DNA of 64,000 bases from Delphinus delphis. Its lineage: Eukaryota > Chordata > Mammalia > Artiodactyla > Delphinidae. The notes under the pieces were generated by a model. It did no database searches and was not told where the DNA came from. It saw nothing but the letters and a program-made list of their open reading frames with translations. Below are positions 31,913 through 44,165 of the stretch, piece after piece; positions within the stretch are counted from its first letter, which is position 1; each line of letters starts with the position of its first letter. The stretch spans positions 66,028,080 through 66,092,079 of the forward strand of contig NC_082694.2 of the NCBI RefSeq assembly GCF_949987515.2, in the 5' to 3' direction. The position numbers and the translations under genes were made by a program.

Positions 31913-33379
31913 AAGTTATAGTGAAGGCAGGGAATATGCGTGTGGCCACAGGGGTAATGTACAAGTTCCTGTAGGTCCCAGCTAGCTCAGGGACCTGTGT
32001 CCTTACTCAGCCAGTAAGGTGACTCTGCTGGCTGTTGTGACTTTTTCTGGTCCCCGGATGTAAAAGGGGTCTGGCTCACAGGGATGCCGTGAACTCATCA
32101 GGCAAGTGACCGGACGTTTGAAAGCCAGGCTGACTTGAAAATATGGACCACCTGTTCACTGTGATTCTGTGGGGATGCTGAGCTCTTAAAGCTGCAGGTG
32201 TTTGCCATCAGCGTGGGGTGTTGTTGCTGCCCACTCTTCTGCCTCCTTTCAGACACGATATGGACCGTTCCACGACCATTCAGACTCCACCCAGAGTGTG
32301 GAGTGCAGTGCGGGGCTCCGGATCTGCTCTGGGTGGCTAAATAGCGACCGGAGAGCGACTCCAGGCTTCCTTGCGCAACCAGGACAAAACCTGGGGTCCT
32401 TCCTCTTCGCCGGAAGAAGGCTGGGAGGGGGAAAGAGGCAGCACCATCTGGTTTAAAAGCACCTGACTTGGGCTGGTTCGACACCAGTGGGACAGGCACC
32501 GGCTGACACTGTTTCCCCAGAGGCAATGTGGGATTTCTTGCCTTGCATCTCCAGGACATCTCAGTGAACTAGCTCCACAGTCATGATTCAGGAGGAGGCT
32601 GAGAACCAGAGTGAGTGAGGAAGGGAAGAGAGGAGAAACCTGTTTTCAGCTCTGGCGTGAGATGCTATTTTTAACTGGGATAAAATATCTGGAGGAAAGA
32701 AATATAAAAGCTTCAGTGGAATCCTTTTAGAGCTGTGGCAAATACTCATCTTGGCCAGAGGTAGAATGGCCAAGTGTTAAACATTGAGCTGAAGCCCAAT
32801 ATTGCCCTTATCGATACCCTTCAGGATGCAAAAAGAAATATGAAATTTTCAGTGTGTAATTAGTGCCACGCTTTTAGTATTAAAATGTTTAATGCTCAGA
32901 TTTCTAGTTTGACTTCATGGTGGAGGAACAATAATGTCTTAGCACTGTGTCCACTATGAAATGGGCCCAGCTGTCTCACTGTCACTCACACGGATCACCA
33001 AGTTATCTTGAACTAGAACTAACTAAAGACAATTCCTCTTGGACTCCTGGATGTAAAGAGGTCTCAACCAGGACTTCTTGAAAGACTTGTGGCACATGTT
33101 AGATTAAATAACTAAAAATTAACTGTAGCTCCTACGGCTTAGTTTGTTTATTACTGTGAGTTCTTACTATACCAAACAATTCTATCAGGATTAGAAGTGT
33201 AATCTAATCTCTCTTGTTCTGCCTTGTGTTATCAATTTAATTGTTATTAACAGCACTACAGGTGGCCACAATCAGACCCATCATTCAAGGGACTTTCCCC
33301 ACGTGGAGCCTCGGGGAGGGGCATTGTGTGAAGCCTCGGGCTCAGAGGCTGGTGAGTTTTTGGAGCACAGAGTCCAACC
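31913..33379. other. Single-copy sequence, AT-rich second half
   Basis: No repeat was recognised. A 153-codon minus frame (32098-32559) lacks any domain. The AT-rich part (about 32780-33240) contains several homeodomain-like words (see findings). Confidence 0.4.
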
Positions 33380-33470
33380 TCCAGCACACTGCCTGCCACG
33401 GAGCGGGGTTTCAGCACATATTTGCTGGATGAGTGAGTGGCTACGTGGATGAATAAATGAATAAAGATGT
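33380..33470 (+). mobile_element. MIR/L2 3'-end fragment
   Basis: ACACTGCCTGCCACGGAGC, CAGCACATATTTGCTGGATG and GAATAAATGAATAAAGATG resemble the common '...cacagtaggtgctcaataaatatttgttgaatgaatga' tail. Confidence 0.55.
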
Positions 33471-35008
33471 AAGCCAGAGCTAAGCAAGGAAGAGACTGTA
33501 CCTGAAGGCTATACCGGCACCAGGTAAGGTGAGGTTTGAGGGGGCAGACCTAGAGCAGGCAGGAGGGTAGTCAATCCTGTTTGGAAGCCACAGTGTGTAC
33601 AGAGGAGATGGGACAGGCAGGTGGCTATGACAGGGCAGCTGGCTAGAGGTGCGGAGTGGGCGTCTTGGCAGGCATGTCAGTAGGTATTCCTACGGCAGGA
33701 GACGCGTGAAGGTCACACAGGGGGCACAGGGCCTCAGGAGCAGGACCCCAGACTCCATCCAGGGTGAGTCGTAGAGGAAACAGAATGTGGGCCGGGCAGG
33801 TGTCGAGGCCCCGGGTGTCCAGAGGCAACTAGAACAGGAGCCGGAGGCAGGATGTGGCCTTCAGAATAAAGCCTGTTAGTAGACCTGAGATCAAGGCCAG
33901 AGAAGGACTAGCCAGGCTGGCTCCAGGACCAATCCCCCGAGCCACTGAACTCTAAATTCTCCCCATCTTAGGAAAGCGTCCACCCAGGGACTGCAGCAAG
34001 GATGAGTCTACGTGGAGATATTCAAGTAGACCCAGGGAAGGAGTCCGGGAGGCTATAAAAGCAAGAAGTCAAATAAGCCATGGCTCTCAGCAGAGCAGGT
34101 AAACCTACGCGTTACAAATTATTTCAGGCTTTGATTTGAATTTGTAGCCAGGTGTTCTGTGCCTTGAATACTTTAACTGATAATCAACTGACTGACAGTG
34201 ATTTGGCGAGGTCTGCAATGTGCCTAGCGTTGTGCTTCACCTGTTTGGGATTAGAGGTGTGAAACAGTCATCGAACAGATGCGTTTATACTAAATATGCA
34301 GAATGTGTCACTATTCACAGAGAAGAAAACAAGGCTGTGAAAGGGCTGCAGCCAGAAAGTGCTGCAGATGAGCATGGATGGCAGAGGTCAGGGAGGGCTT
34401 CCTGGAGGAGGTGGGATGCACCCTGGACCTGCAGGACATGGGACATCCGCAGAGAGAGGAGAGAACGTTTACCACCAATTCCTTTGCTATTCTTGACTGC
34501 TCAGAACACACCCCTCAGAGCTAAGCAAGACAATTTACTAAACTGCAAGAGAGGTGAGGGGAAAGAAAGGCGAAGTCATCCTGACTGGGTGTACTTTCTG
34601 AGTCCCATCTCACAGGGGAAAACCCTGAGGCACAACCAGGTTGGGGCTAGTTCATGGTGAAGTCAGATAAGCAAGGGCATCCAATAGGGCCTGAGGCCTC
34701 ACCATCTTTTCTAACACAGAGGAGCTGCTCTCCTCCCTCCTGCCAAGTGGAGAACCGGCTTTGGCTTTATGGTGAAGGTTTTGGCTAGTTTGGTTTGTTT
34801 GGGCTTTTTCTTTGTTTTGTCTTGGTTTGAAAGGGCTACTGAAGAAGGGAAACGGGAGCAAATGATTTTCTTTTTTCTCCTATGATAGCACTAGTTCTGC
34901 CCTTAGATGCAGGCGAGAAGGCCCCTCTCCCAGCCATACCAGTTAGCAGGACCCCCTATGGCCCTCCTCTGTCTGTGCCCCTCCCCACGGCCATCATGGC
35001 ACGACTAT
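33471..35008. other. Single-copy sequence
   Basis: No gene was recognised. The 146-codon plus frame at 34220-34660 lacks a domain. Confidence 0.4.
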
Positions 35009-35485
35009 TATATTAGTTTCCTATTGCTGCTATAGCAAGTTACCACAACCTTAGTGGTTTAAATCCACACAGATCTATTATCTTAGAGTTCGTGCGTCGG
35101 TCAGAAGTCTCACTGAGTGTCAACAGGACTGCATTCTTCTCTGGAGGCTGTAAGGGAGAATCTGTTTCCTTGCCTTTTCCAGCTTCTAGAGGCCACCAGC
35201 ATTCCTTGGCCTGTGGCCTCTTCCATCTCCAAAGCCAATAACGGCTGGTAGAGTATTCTCATACCTCATCACCCTGACCTTCTCTTCTGCCCCCTCTTTC
35301 ATTTTTAAGGACCCTGGGGATTACATTAGACCCGCACAGATAATCCAGGATATAATGTATAATCATAAAGTCAGGTTATTAGCAACTTTAATTCTGTCTA
35401 CAACCTTAATGCCACATTACATATTTACAGGTTTTGGGGACAAGGATATGGACATCTTTGGGGTGGACATTATTCTGCTAGTACA
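35009..35485. mobile_element. LTR-like element, same family as 25759-26222
   Basis: TATTAGTTTCCTATTGCTGC, CCTTGCCTTTTCCAGCTTC, AATCCAGGATATAATGTAT and a terminal TATTCTGCTAGTACA match the copy at 25759-26222 in order and length (about 477 bp). Flanking 5-bp duplications are not evident. Confidence 0.6.
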
Positions 35486-36604
35486 GTTGCCAACGTCAGA
35501 GGATAGAATATATTTTATTTAACAATCTGTTGACTTGGTTTATAATTTTAAGTATTTAGAAGCATGGTGTGTGGCCTCTATTTGTGCTCTTGCCCGAGGC
35601 AAATAGCAGGGCTGCTCTGGTGGGAGCAGTGGCTGTCCAAGGTGAAAGGTCTATAGCACCTTACAGTGGAGTGGAAAAGTTCAGTATTCCTTAGCCAGCA
35701 GCATCCCCTTCTGGACAGTTTCCAAGGTTCCCCCAGCCTGTTTCTCCACAGCAACCTGTCACCTTCATCATCTTACCTCTGATTCACACCCAGTTCTGAC
35801 TCCCAACACTTTGCTCTCCTTACAAAAGCATTCCTCCCAAAGAAGGTACATTTCCCATTCTTTTTGCTTTTTACTTTTACATAAAAAGGGTAGAAGCAAG
35901 GGAAGAAACCCCAGCCCCATTAGTACAGACACATCAAAGGGTACCGAGCCCCTCGGGAAACCAGAGCATGGCTTACATCATCCTGCAGCACATCCGCTAA
36001 GCAACTGTGGGATCAACATCTGTTTCCATGGAGATGTCACTTCATCATCATTCTCCAGGCAGAGCAGAGGAGTGCCTCTGGGAGGAATGAATATGCTGGG
36101 CCAGAGAATAACAAAATCTGGTGCCATGAGCAAGAAGAAACCCCAAAAAAACCCCCCCAAAAAAACTATAATCAAGATGAAAGGTTGATGAGAGAGCATT
36201 AGAATGAGAGAGAGGGAGAATGGGCACTGGATGGGGTCGAGGGGGAGTGACCGGCCAGAATCAGGTGGAGGCTCACGTCACCTGCCTCCCTCAATACACA
36301 GAGCGGCCAAGAGAGGCCTCAGGCTCCTGCCAAATATTGTACAACAGTCCGTGGACCCCAAGCCTTGTGCCTCGCTGCCCAGGATTCTTCCCGGTGGACG
36401 GAAGGCACTCAGGCGCCGTAACGCTTTTGTCCTGTTGCTTCCAGTCAGGCAAAGATGATCGTGGTCCTTCTGCTGCCGATGTTGCTTCGGCCTGCCCAGC
36501 ACAGTGCCTTCCAGGGACAGCAGCTCCCGCTCATCCCGACAAGCCCTATTGCTCTGAGGCCGGGCTTGTTAAACTGACAATAGCAGAAGCCGAGGCGGGT
36601 AGAA
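35486..36604. other. Single-copy sequence
   Basis: No gene was recognised. An A/C-rich low-complexity word lies at about 36140-36168. The 125-codon plus frame (35811-36188) and 171-codon frame (36220-36735) lack domains, and the latter runs into MIR. Confidence 0.4.
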
Positions 36605-36730
36605 GGGAACTAGCGTTTACTGGGCTCGGGCGCTGCCTCTCAGCTAATCCTCGAATCCCACCGTGGCGTGTTAGAGCCTCGTTCTACAGGCCAGGAGCTG
36701 AGGCTCAGAGGGGAGAGGTGGCTTATTCAA
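36605..36730 (-). mobile_element. MIR SINE, reverse orientation
   Basis: AGCGTTTACTGGGCTCGGG, CTCAGCTAATCCTCGAATCC, CAGGCCAGGAGCTGAGGC and CAGAGGGGAGAGGTGGC follow the reversed MIR consensus. Confidence 0.75.
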
Positions 36731-36754
36731 CGTGACGAGATTAACAGCAAACTT

Positions 36755-36870
36755 TTAGAATTCACTCACTTTGTGCCAGGCATCGTTTAAACTCTTCACA
36801 AGTATTTATTCATTTCATCCTCACATCGCATCTCTGAGGGGGTATTATTATCCGTCAGTTAATACGTGGC
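36755..36870 (-). mobile_element. Second MIR SINE, reverse orientation
   Basis: TCACTTTGTGCCAGGCATCG, TTTATTCATTTCATCCTCAC and GGGGGTATTATTATCCG match the MIR 3' half reversed. It follows the previous MIR at only about 25 bp. Confidence 0.75.
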
Positions 36871-38317
36871 AGAGCCAGGCTTGGGGGCCTGGGGTGCCCT
36901 TCCCTCTGCATACGCTGACCGCACCCCCCCCCCAACACCACTGGGTAGAACAGCTCAAGAAGGCGGGGTCAGGCACGCCGGAGTGAGCGAGCGCCAGTGG
37001 ATGGAAACAAGAGGCCAAGTACGATTTTTCCTCAGTCGCAGCCGAGGCACCAAAGCTGGGGCTACGGGGCTCTGAGGATCCCATATTCTGGGTTCAGAAA
37101 TCCACCCGCCGGGGGGCCAGTCCCTCCCTGTGGACTCAAGAAGAGACTGCCTTCCACCAAACACCTGGAGTTCTGCCCATCCTACCCGCTGGTGGTGCCA
37201 GAAGGTGCCGGAGGCCTCGGGGAGGGAAGGCAGGGTGCACGGAGGTCGGAGCTCATGCCGAAAGGCTCCTCCCCTGTATCCTGAGGAGGGGAGCGTCCGG
37301 GACTCCGGGACACCGGAGTGTCTGCAGCTAAGGGAGGCTGGTGGCCTGGTCCCAGGCTGGACAGATATTCACCGAGCCGCAGACCCGAAGCCAGCTCGGG
37401 GGCAGCCTGGGAACAAGTGTCTGATGCAGGGAAGAAGAGGGTGCCTGCCAGGTTCCTCTGACCCCCGAGAGCAGTGCCTACCTCTGCTCTAGAAGTTTCC
37501 AAAGGCAGAGGCCTTGCCAGGAGGGCTCCACGTGACAGAGGCTGAGGGTGTCTGAGAGGAAGATGGGGTGGCCTACCCCACACCGATTCTCTTGCCCCCA
37601 GAGAGTCCAGAAGGACCCCGGGATCTACACAGACCCCAGAGCGCTGGGGTTAGCAGAGGGCAGGAGCAATGGAGGCAACTGGGAGTGATGGAGGCCCGAG
37701 GCAGAGCCGGGTTTGTGAGTGTGCATTGTTGGCAGGGCTGGAGGTAGACACCACTGCCCTCAGGAGGGTTCTGGGACCTAGCTACATACGGCACTGTGGG
37801 TGCCGGCTGGGAGCCCCAGAAAGCCTTGAGCACCATCTCCGCAGAGACCATCACCTCATCAGCACCACCAGCATTGGCCAGAAGCACCCAGAACCCAGAT
37901 GAAGCCATGGACAGCCCCTCCCAACCTAGGAGGATGGGCCAGTCATGTATCCAGAATTTCCTTGCCCTCCCAGGGAGCTCCATCCAGGAGGGCCAGAGAG
38001 TAAGTCTTGGGGGGTTTAGAGCCTGAAGGGGATGCAGAGATGGAGTTCAAAGAGAGAACAAAAGGCAGAGTGTGTGACGAGCAGACCCTTCCCTATTTTT
38101 CCAACCAGCTAGGCTGCAGACACCGTCCCCCTGCACAGCGGTGGGGCGTTGAATTCTCAATTAAGCCTGATTTGGAGTTTTAAAATAAATCCATTTGAGT
38201 CTAAAATACTGAGATGAGACTGCTCGGTCATCAAAGATGCCAGGAAGAAATGACATCTGGCCAAGTTATCACTGAGAGACACCAGCTACCCAACGGGAAA
38301 GGGGGGTTGATGTAGTC
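36871..38317. other. GC-rich single-copy sequence
   Basis: Moderately CpG-containing sequence (especially 36950-37480) with overlapping frames up to 136 codons on both strands and no domains. No CpG island can be asserted by eye. The stretch 38140-38215 is AT-rich with a CTCAATTAAGCCTGATTTGG word. Confidence 0.4.
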
Positions 38318-38740
38318 CAGGGGTCGGCAAACCACAGCCCTCAGGCTAAGGATGGTTTTGATTTTTCTTTTGATTTGCTTTAAAAAAAAATTTTTATTGG
38401 GGTATAGTTCATTTACAATGTTGTGTTAGTTTCTGCTGCACAGCAAAGTGAATCAGTTATATATATACATATATCCACTCTTTTAGATTCTTTTCCCATA
38501 TAGGTCATTACAGAGTATTGAGTAGAATTCCCTGCGCTATACAGCAGGTCCTTATTAGTTATCTATTTTGTATATAGTAGTGTGTATATGCCACTCCCAA
38601 TCTCCCAATTTATTCCTCCCCCGACCTTTCCACAAAGGGTTGGGGGGAGAAGGGGAGAGGGGAAGAAGAGAGACTGTATGTGGTCTGCACCACTTAAAAT
38701 ATTTCTATCTGCCTTTTGCAGAAAAAGTTTGCTGACCCTA
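38318..38740. mobile_element. hAT-like DNA transposon, split by an L1
   Basis: The left terminus CAGGGGTCGGCAAACCACAG and right terminus AAAAAGTTTGCTGACCC form the near inverted ends of a common mammalian hAT-type element. Its body is recognisable at ATATTTCTATCTGCC. An L1 3' end (38375-38640) lies between the halves. Confidence 0.7.
38375..38640 (-). mobile_element. L1 3' end, reverse orientation
   Basis: TTTTTATTGGGGTATAGTTC, ACAATGTTGTGTTAGTTTC, GCAAAGTGAATCAGTTATA and ACAGCAGGTCCTTATTAG are the reversed 3' UTR of a cetartiodactyl L1. The copy is 5'-truncated and sits inside the hAT-like element. Confidence 0.88.
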
Positions 38741-39287
38741 TTTGTAACCTAATTGGGGAGGGGTACAGCTATTAAAAAAGTAAAACTTTCGTATTTTAAA
38801 TTCTATATTAATCCTCTGTCATTTGCTCCTTTCACTCAACATTGTGGTTTTAAGCCTCGTCCATGTTAGAGAGTGGCATAGTCATTCATTTTCACTGCTG
38901 TAGACTAACCATGACGGTTAGTTTATCCATTCTCCTGGTGATGAGCATTTAGGCTGCTTCTAGGTTTTTGCTATACTGCTGCTGGGAACGTTCTTGTTCA
39001 TGTCTCCTGTGTCCACATGCAAAGTTTCTTTGGGATCTACTCTGAGAAACAGAGTTGCTGGGTCAGGACATATTTGCTGCTTCCGTTTTATAAAATAGTG
39101 CCACATTGCTCTCTGAAAAGTTTGAATCGTTTTACACCTCCACCATTGGTGTTTTGAGTTGTCTTTCCTTCACATACTCTCCCATGCTTGGTATTGGCAG
39201 AATTTTAAAATTTTGCTAATCTGATGATGCAAAAGAATGTCTCCTGGTTCTAATTTGCCTTTGTCTAAACACGTAGAGGCTGTGTAT

Positions 39288-39865
39288 TTTTTTTTAACAT
39301 CTTTATTGGGGTATAATTGCTTTACAATGGTGTGTTAGTTTCTGCTTTATAACAAAGTGAATCAGTTATACATATGTTCCCATATCTCTTCCCTCTTGTG
39401 TCTCCCACCCTCCCTATCCCACCCCTCCAGGCGGTCACAAAGCACCGAACTGATACCCCTGTGCTATGCGGCTGCTTCCCAGTAGCTATCTACCTTACGT
39501 TTGGTAGTGTATGTATGTCCATGTCTCTCTCTCGCCCTGTCACAGCTCACCCTTCCCCCTCCCCATATCCTCAAGTCCGTTCTCCAGTAGGTCTGTGTCT
39601 TTATTCCTGTCTTACCCCTAGGTTCTTCATGACATTTTTTTCCTTAAATTCCATATATATGTGTTAGCATACGGTATTTGTCTTTCTCTTTCTGACTTAC
39701 TTCACTCTGTATGACAGACTCTAGGTCTATCCACCTCATTACAAATAGCTCAATTTCGTTTCTTTTTATGGCTGAGTAATATTCCATTGTATATATGTGC
39801 CACATCATCTTCATCCGATGATGGGCACTTAGGTTGTTTCCATCTCCAGGCTATTGTAAATATGC
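39288..39865 (-). mobile_element. Younger L1 3' end nested in L1M
   Basis: It begins with the reversed poly-A (TTTTTTTTTAACATC) and continues CTTTATTGGGGTATAATTGC, TGTTAGTTTCTGCTTTATAA, CTCCAGTAGGTCTGTGTC, GGCTGAGTAATATTCCATTG. It stops at CTCCAGGCTATTGTAAATAT, after which the older L1M resumes. It is less diverged than its host. Confidence 0.88.
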
Positions 39866-40685
39866 TTATGACAATTTGGATTTCCTCTTTTGCTGACTGC
39901 GGGGGCTGTTATGTTTTTCTTATTGCTTTGTGGACGTTCTTTATATATTCTGGATATTCTTTCTTAGGTTTATGGGTGGTAGTTATCCTCTTCCGATATG
40001 TAACATATTTGCTTTGGTTTTGGTGTTTTTGAGCAACAGAAATGTTTGATTTTAATGTAGTCAAAATTCTCGACTTTTCTCTAAAGTTTGTGCTGTGTCT
40101 TGTTTAATTTGATATAAATTTACAACCTTCTTTTTAATTTCTGCTTTTCACATTCAGATCTTTAATCCATCTGGAAATTATCTTTTGGTGTAGCAGAAAT
40201 ATTTGGTGTAGCAAAAAATATTATTTTTTTCCATCCAGATAACCAAGTGTTTTCATCCTTTTGCCATGTATTTGTAATGACACTTCTGAAATATCTTAAG
40301 TTCCCACCTGACTATGGACTACCCATGTGCTAATACCACGCTGCTGTAATTACTATAACTTTATGTCTTGATATCTGGCCAGAAGAATTCACTCCTTCCT
40401 CTTCCAAGTACCTTTGCGATGTTGGGTCTTTTGTTCATTCAGTTAGAGTCTACAATTGGTTATCAGGTTCCACAAAAAAAATGGGGGGTGGCTTTTTATT
40501 ATGATTGTATTGAAAACATAGATTAATTCAGAGATAATTAACACTGTTAGGATATTGGCTTCTTGCACCTGTGAGCATGGTGTTTCTCTCCGCTTGTATC
40601 CTCTTTGTGCCGTTCAGTAACATTTTTTAAAACTAAAAGTCTTGCACAGCTTTGGTTAGGTTTATTTCCAGGTTCCTTAGTTTTT

Positions 40686-41028
40686 AATCTGTGACAGACA
40701 GTGGATAGTTGCCCTGCACAGGTCCGTAACCCCCTTCCTTCATGTGAAGTTTCTGCTGGAGGCAGCGGCACAACCAGAGGCTCAGTATCTCAGCCCTCCT
40801 GGTATCCAAGTGAGGCCATGAGACTGGTGTTCCTGGTGGGATGTGATGAGAAAAGTGAATGTGTCCTCCCACTGTCCCCTCCCCTGGCTGCCAGCTGGAT
40901 GGAGGGGACTTCGAGATGCTATGGGAGGGTGGACCCACAAGGCAGAAGGAGAGGAGCCTAAGTCTGAATCACCAACCACCGCTTTGAACTAATACACGAA
41001 CAAGACAGAAACTTCTATTGAGTTATGT
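40686..41028. mobile_element. LTR-like insertion in L1M
   Basis: It is flanked by L1M on both sides. It ends GAACTAATACACGAACAAG, AACTTCTATTGAGTTATGTC, a tail typical of old MaLR/MLT-type LTRs ('aataaacttctattgtgttaagccactga'). The family is uncertain. Confidence 0.5.
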
Positions 41029-41650
41029 CACTGACAATTTAAAGTTCATTAGGGCAGTTGGCTTTCCTCTCAGTAATACTCTATTTGGGTAAGGTTTAGC
41101 TCTTTTTCAATATAATCTTTTCTCCTCACTGTTGCTGATGAATGTAAACATAGGTAATATTGTGTTCCATTTATATGTTGGTTTCATATTAAGAAACCAT
41201 GCTGAAGTTTCTAATAATTTCTGTTCTCCAATTCTATATACAGTACAGAGTCATGTTATCTGTAAAAATGACATCTTTGTTTCTCCCTGTCCACTCTTTA
41301 TACTTTTATTTCTTTTTCTCACCTCACTTCCCTGGGCAGGACCTGGCACTTTTATCTCACCTGTGATTCTAACAAGAATCATTCTTATGTTTCTCCATTA
41401 AGTGTGAAGTTGGCGTAAGGTTAGGGATGGATACTGTTTGTTGAGTTAAGGAAATTTCCTTTGCTCCAAGGTAGCCAATAATTTTTACCATGAATGGGTA
41501 TTGAATCACAGCAAGTATATTTTCTGCATCAATTTAGATAAATCTTTCCCTCTTTCATATGTTCCTGTAGTGAATTACATTGATTATCTAATATTGACTC
41601 ATGTTTTAAATTCTAGGCTAAACTTTGTCATGAAGTATAATTTCTTTTTT

Positions 41651-41859
41651 TCTTTTTTTTTTTTTTTGCGGTACGTGGGCCTCTCACTGTTGTGGCCTCT
41701 CCCGTTGCGGAGCACAGGCTCCGGACGCGCAGGCTCAGTGGCCATGGCTCACAGGCCCAGCGGCTCTGCGGCATGTGGGATCTTCCCGGACCGGGGCACG
41801 AACCTGTGTCCCCTGCATGGGCAGGCGGACTCTCAACCACTGTGCCACCAGGGAAGCCC
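41651..41859 (-). mobile_element. CHR SINE, short (young) subfamily, in L1M
   Basis: The reversed T-rich tail is followed by GCGGTACGTGGGCCTCTC, CCGTTGCGGAGCACAGGCTC and the head ending GTGCCACCAGGGAAGCCC. Target words GTATAATTTCT (left) and GTATTAATTTCT (right) are near-identical. Confidence 0.95.
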
Positions 41860-42330
41860 TATTGTATTAATTTCTGCTCTTAATTCTATTGTTTCTTTCC
41901 CTCTCCTCTCTATTGGAGGACCTATTCTATTGTTCTTTTTCTTAAGCTGGATATTAGCTCATTAATTTTCAGTCTTCCTAATTTTCTAATATATAGATAT
42001 ATTAGGTTCCCCTGTAATTTCTACCTTAGCTGCATTCCACAAATTTTTGATGTATTTTTACTATAGTTCAGTCATAGAGTTTTCTAATTTTCATTATGAT
42101 TCATTTACCCATGACTAATTGTGAAGTGTGTGTGTGTGTATTTTAATTTCCAGGAACATGAGAATTTTTACGTTATCTTTTCGTCCCTGATTTCTAAATT
42201 ATGTTGTGGTCAGGTAGTATGGTCAGTATGATACTGATCCTTTGAAAGTAGTTGAGACTTGATGGGCTCACACATAATCAATTTTTGGAAATGTTCTATG
42301 TAGATAGATGGATGAATGAGTGGACAGACG

Positions 42331-42345
42331 GAAGGAAGGAAGGAA
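42331..42345. repeat. (GGAA)n short tandem repeat
   Basis: About four GGAA units are preceded by GATAGATGGATGAATG words. GGAA arrays can bind ETS factors, but this one is short. Confidence 0.7.
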
Positions 42346-42899
42346 TAAATTGAGGACAGTAATTTGTTCTGAGTGTATCTGAGAAGAATATGTATTCTCT
42401 TACTGTTTAGTTCAGAATTCTACATATATCCATTTAAATCAGTTTTATTACCGGTGCTATTCAGATCCTCTATATCCTTGCTGGTTGTTTATCTTTTTGA
42501 TCTAACGGTTATGAGCGAGATGTGCTAAAATAACTCACTGTGACCGCAGATCTGTCACCTCCCCTCTTACATGCTCTTCGGCTAAGTCTACTTTTTCTGG
42601 TAGTGCTATAGCAGTGTAAGATTTCTCTTTACTAGTGTTTCACTGGTATCTATTTTTCCATCCTCTCACATTTATCCTCTGGAGTACTTATTTTTTTTAT
42701 GTTTCTTTGGAGCCCTCATGTTTTTACCTATTTCTTGTCCACAGGATGTAACAGAATATTGTTTGTTTCTTTCAGTCAATCCAACAATTTCTATTTAAAC
42801 CAGCAAGTTTAATCCATTTCAATTTAGTGACATGATTGATAAATTCAGATTCATTTCCATCAGAGATACATATATATATTGCTTTTTAATGTAACTTAA

Positions 42900-44165
42900 T
42901 TTTGTTTTTTAAAGTTTTATTGATAGATAATTGAGATACAATTAACTGCACAGACTTAAGGCATAAGAGTGGATAAGTTTTACGTATGTATACACCCGTG
43001 AGGCCACCACCCAATCAAGAGAGCGAACATATCCATCGCTGCTCCTCAAAGTTTCCTCATTTCACTTGGCAATTACTCCTTCTTACCCTCCCTAATCCTC
43101 ACTTCTCTGTTTTCTATCGCAATAGATTTGTTTGCATTTTCTATAATTTTATGTAAATATAACCAAATTGTATACCCTACCTTGTTTGGTTTCCTTCATT
43201 GAGCATAATTATTTTGGGATTCATCCATGTTTATTTTTTGTTGCTGAGTAGTATTCCATTGCATGGATGTACTTTCATTGGTTTATCCATTTACCCATTG
43301 ATGGACATTTGTCACAAATAAAGCTGCTATGCACACTTGTGTGCAAGCCTTCATTATGGATGTGTATTTTCACTTCTCTTGGTAAACACCTAGGAGTGAA
43401 ATGGTTGAATCGCATAGTGGACGTATGGTTAACACTTTAAGGAATGGTCAAACTGTTTTCCAAAGTGGTTGTGCTATTTTATATTCCCATTAGTAATGTA
43501 TGTTTTCCATATTTTCACCAAAACCTGACACCGTCCGTCTTTTTAATTTTAGCCATCCTATTAGATGTATTGTGGTATCTCAGTGCAGTTGTTTCAATGT
43601 GCATTTACCTAATGATTTATGATGCTGAACGCCTTTTCATGTGCTTATTTGCCATCCGTGTATCTTCTTTGGTGAAGTGTCTGTTCAAGACTTTGGCCTA
43701 TTTTTAAATTAGGTCTTTTGATTTCTTGTTACTGGCTTTCCGAGCTCTTTGTGTCATCTGTATACAAGTCCTTTATCAGATCTGTGTTTTGCAAATATTT
43801 TCTTCCAGTCTGTGGTTTGTCTCTAGTCTCTTAACAGAATCTTTTGAAGAGCAGAGATTTTTAATTTTGATAAAGTCGAGTTTATCAATTCTTTTTTCAT
43901 GGATTGTGCTTTTAGTGTATTTTTAGCAATCTTTGCCTAACCCAAATTTATGAAGATTTTCTCCTAAGTTTTCTTCTGGGAATTTTATAGTTTTAGGTTT
44001 TACATTTAGGTCTGTGATCTGTTTTGAGTTAATTTGTGGATATGGTGCAAGGTATGGATTGAATTTTGTTTGTTTGTCTGTTTGTTTTCTACATATGGAT
44101 ATTCAGTCGTTCCAGCACTGTTGAAAAGTAGAGTCTTTATTCTCACCTATTTAATTTTGGATAGT
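42900..44165 (-). mobile_element. Second ancient L1M 3' region, reverse orientation
   Basis: Starting near AAGTTTTATTGATAGATAAT it carries TCATCCATGTTTATTTTTTG, GAGTAGTATTCCATTGCATG, CATTTACCCATTGATGGAC, CTAGGAGTGAAATGGTTG, CCTTTTCATGTGCTTATTTG and AACCCAAATTTATGAAG in order. It is a separate 3' end from the block at 38780-42890. Frames of up to 87 codons are antisense L1 readings. Confidence 0.82.

Larger units (their letters stand above)
38780..42890 (-). mobile_element. Ancient L1M ORF2/3' region, reverse orientation, multiply interrupted
   Basis: Reversed L1 ORF2 landmarks occur in order across the block: CATTGTGGTTTTAAGCCTCG, ATCTGATGATGCAAAAGAAT, TGGATTTCCTCTTTTGCTG, CTTTATATATTCTGGATATTC, AATCCATCTGGAAATTATC, TAATACCACGCTGCTG, AGCTGCATTCCACAAATTTT. 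Interruptions are an L1 (39288-39865), an LTR-like block (40686-41028) and a CHR SINE (41651-41859). No frame remains open. Confidence 0.8.

Noticed and set aside
36900..37500. CpG island / promoter
   Set aside because: CpGs are present but scattered and no transcript start or exon follows; cannot be supported by eye.
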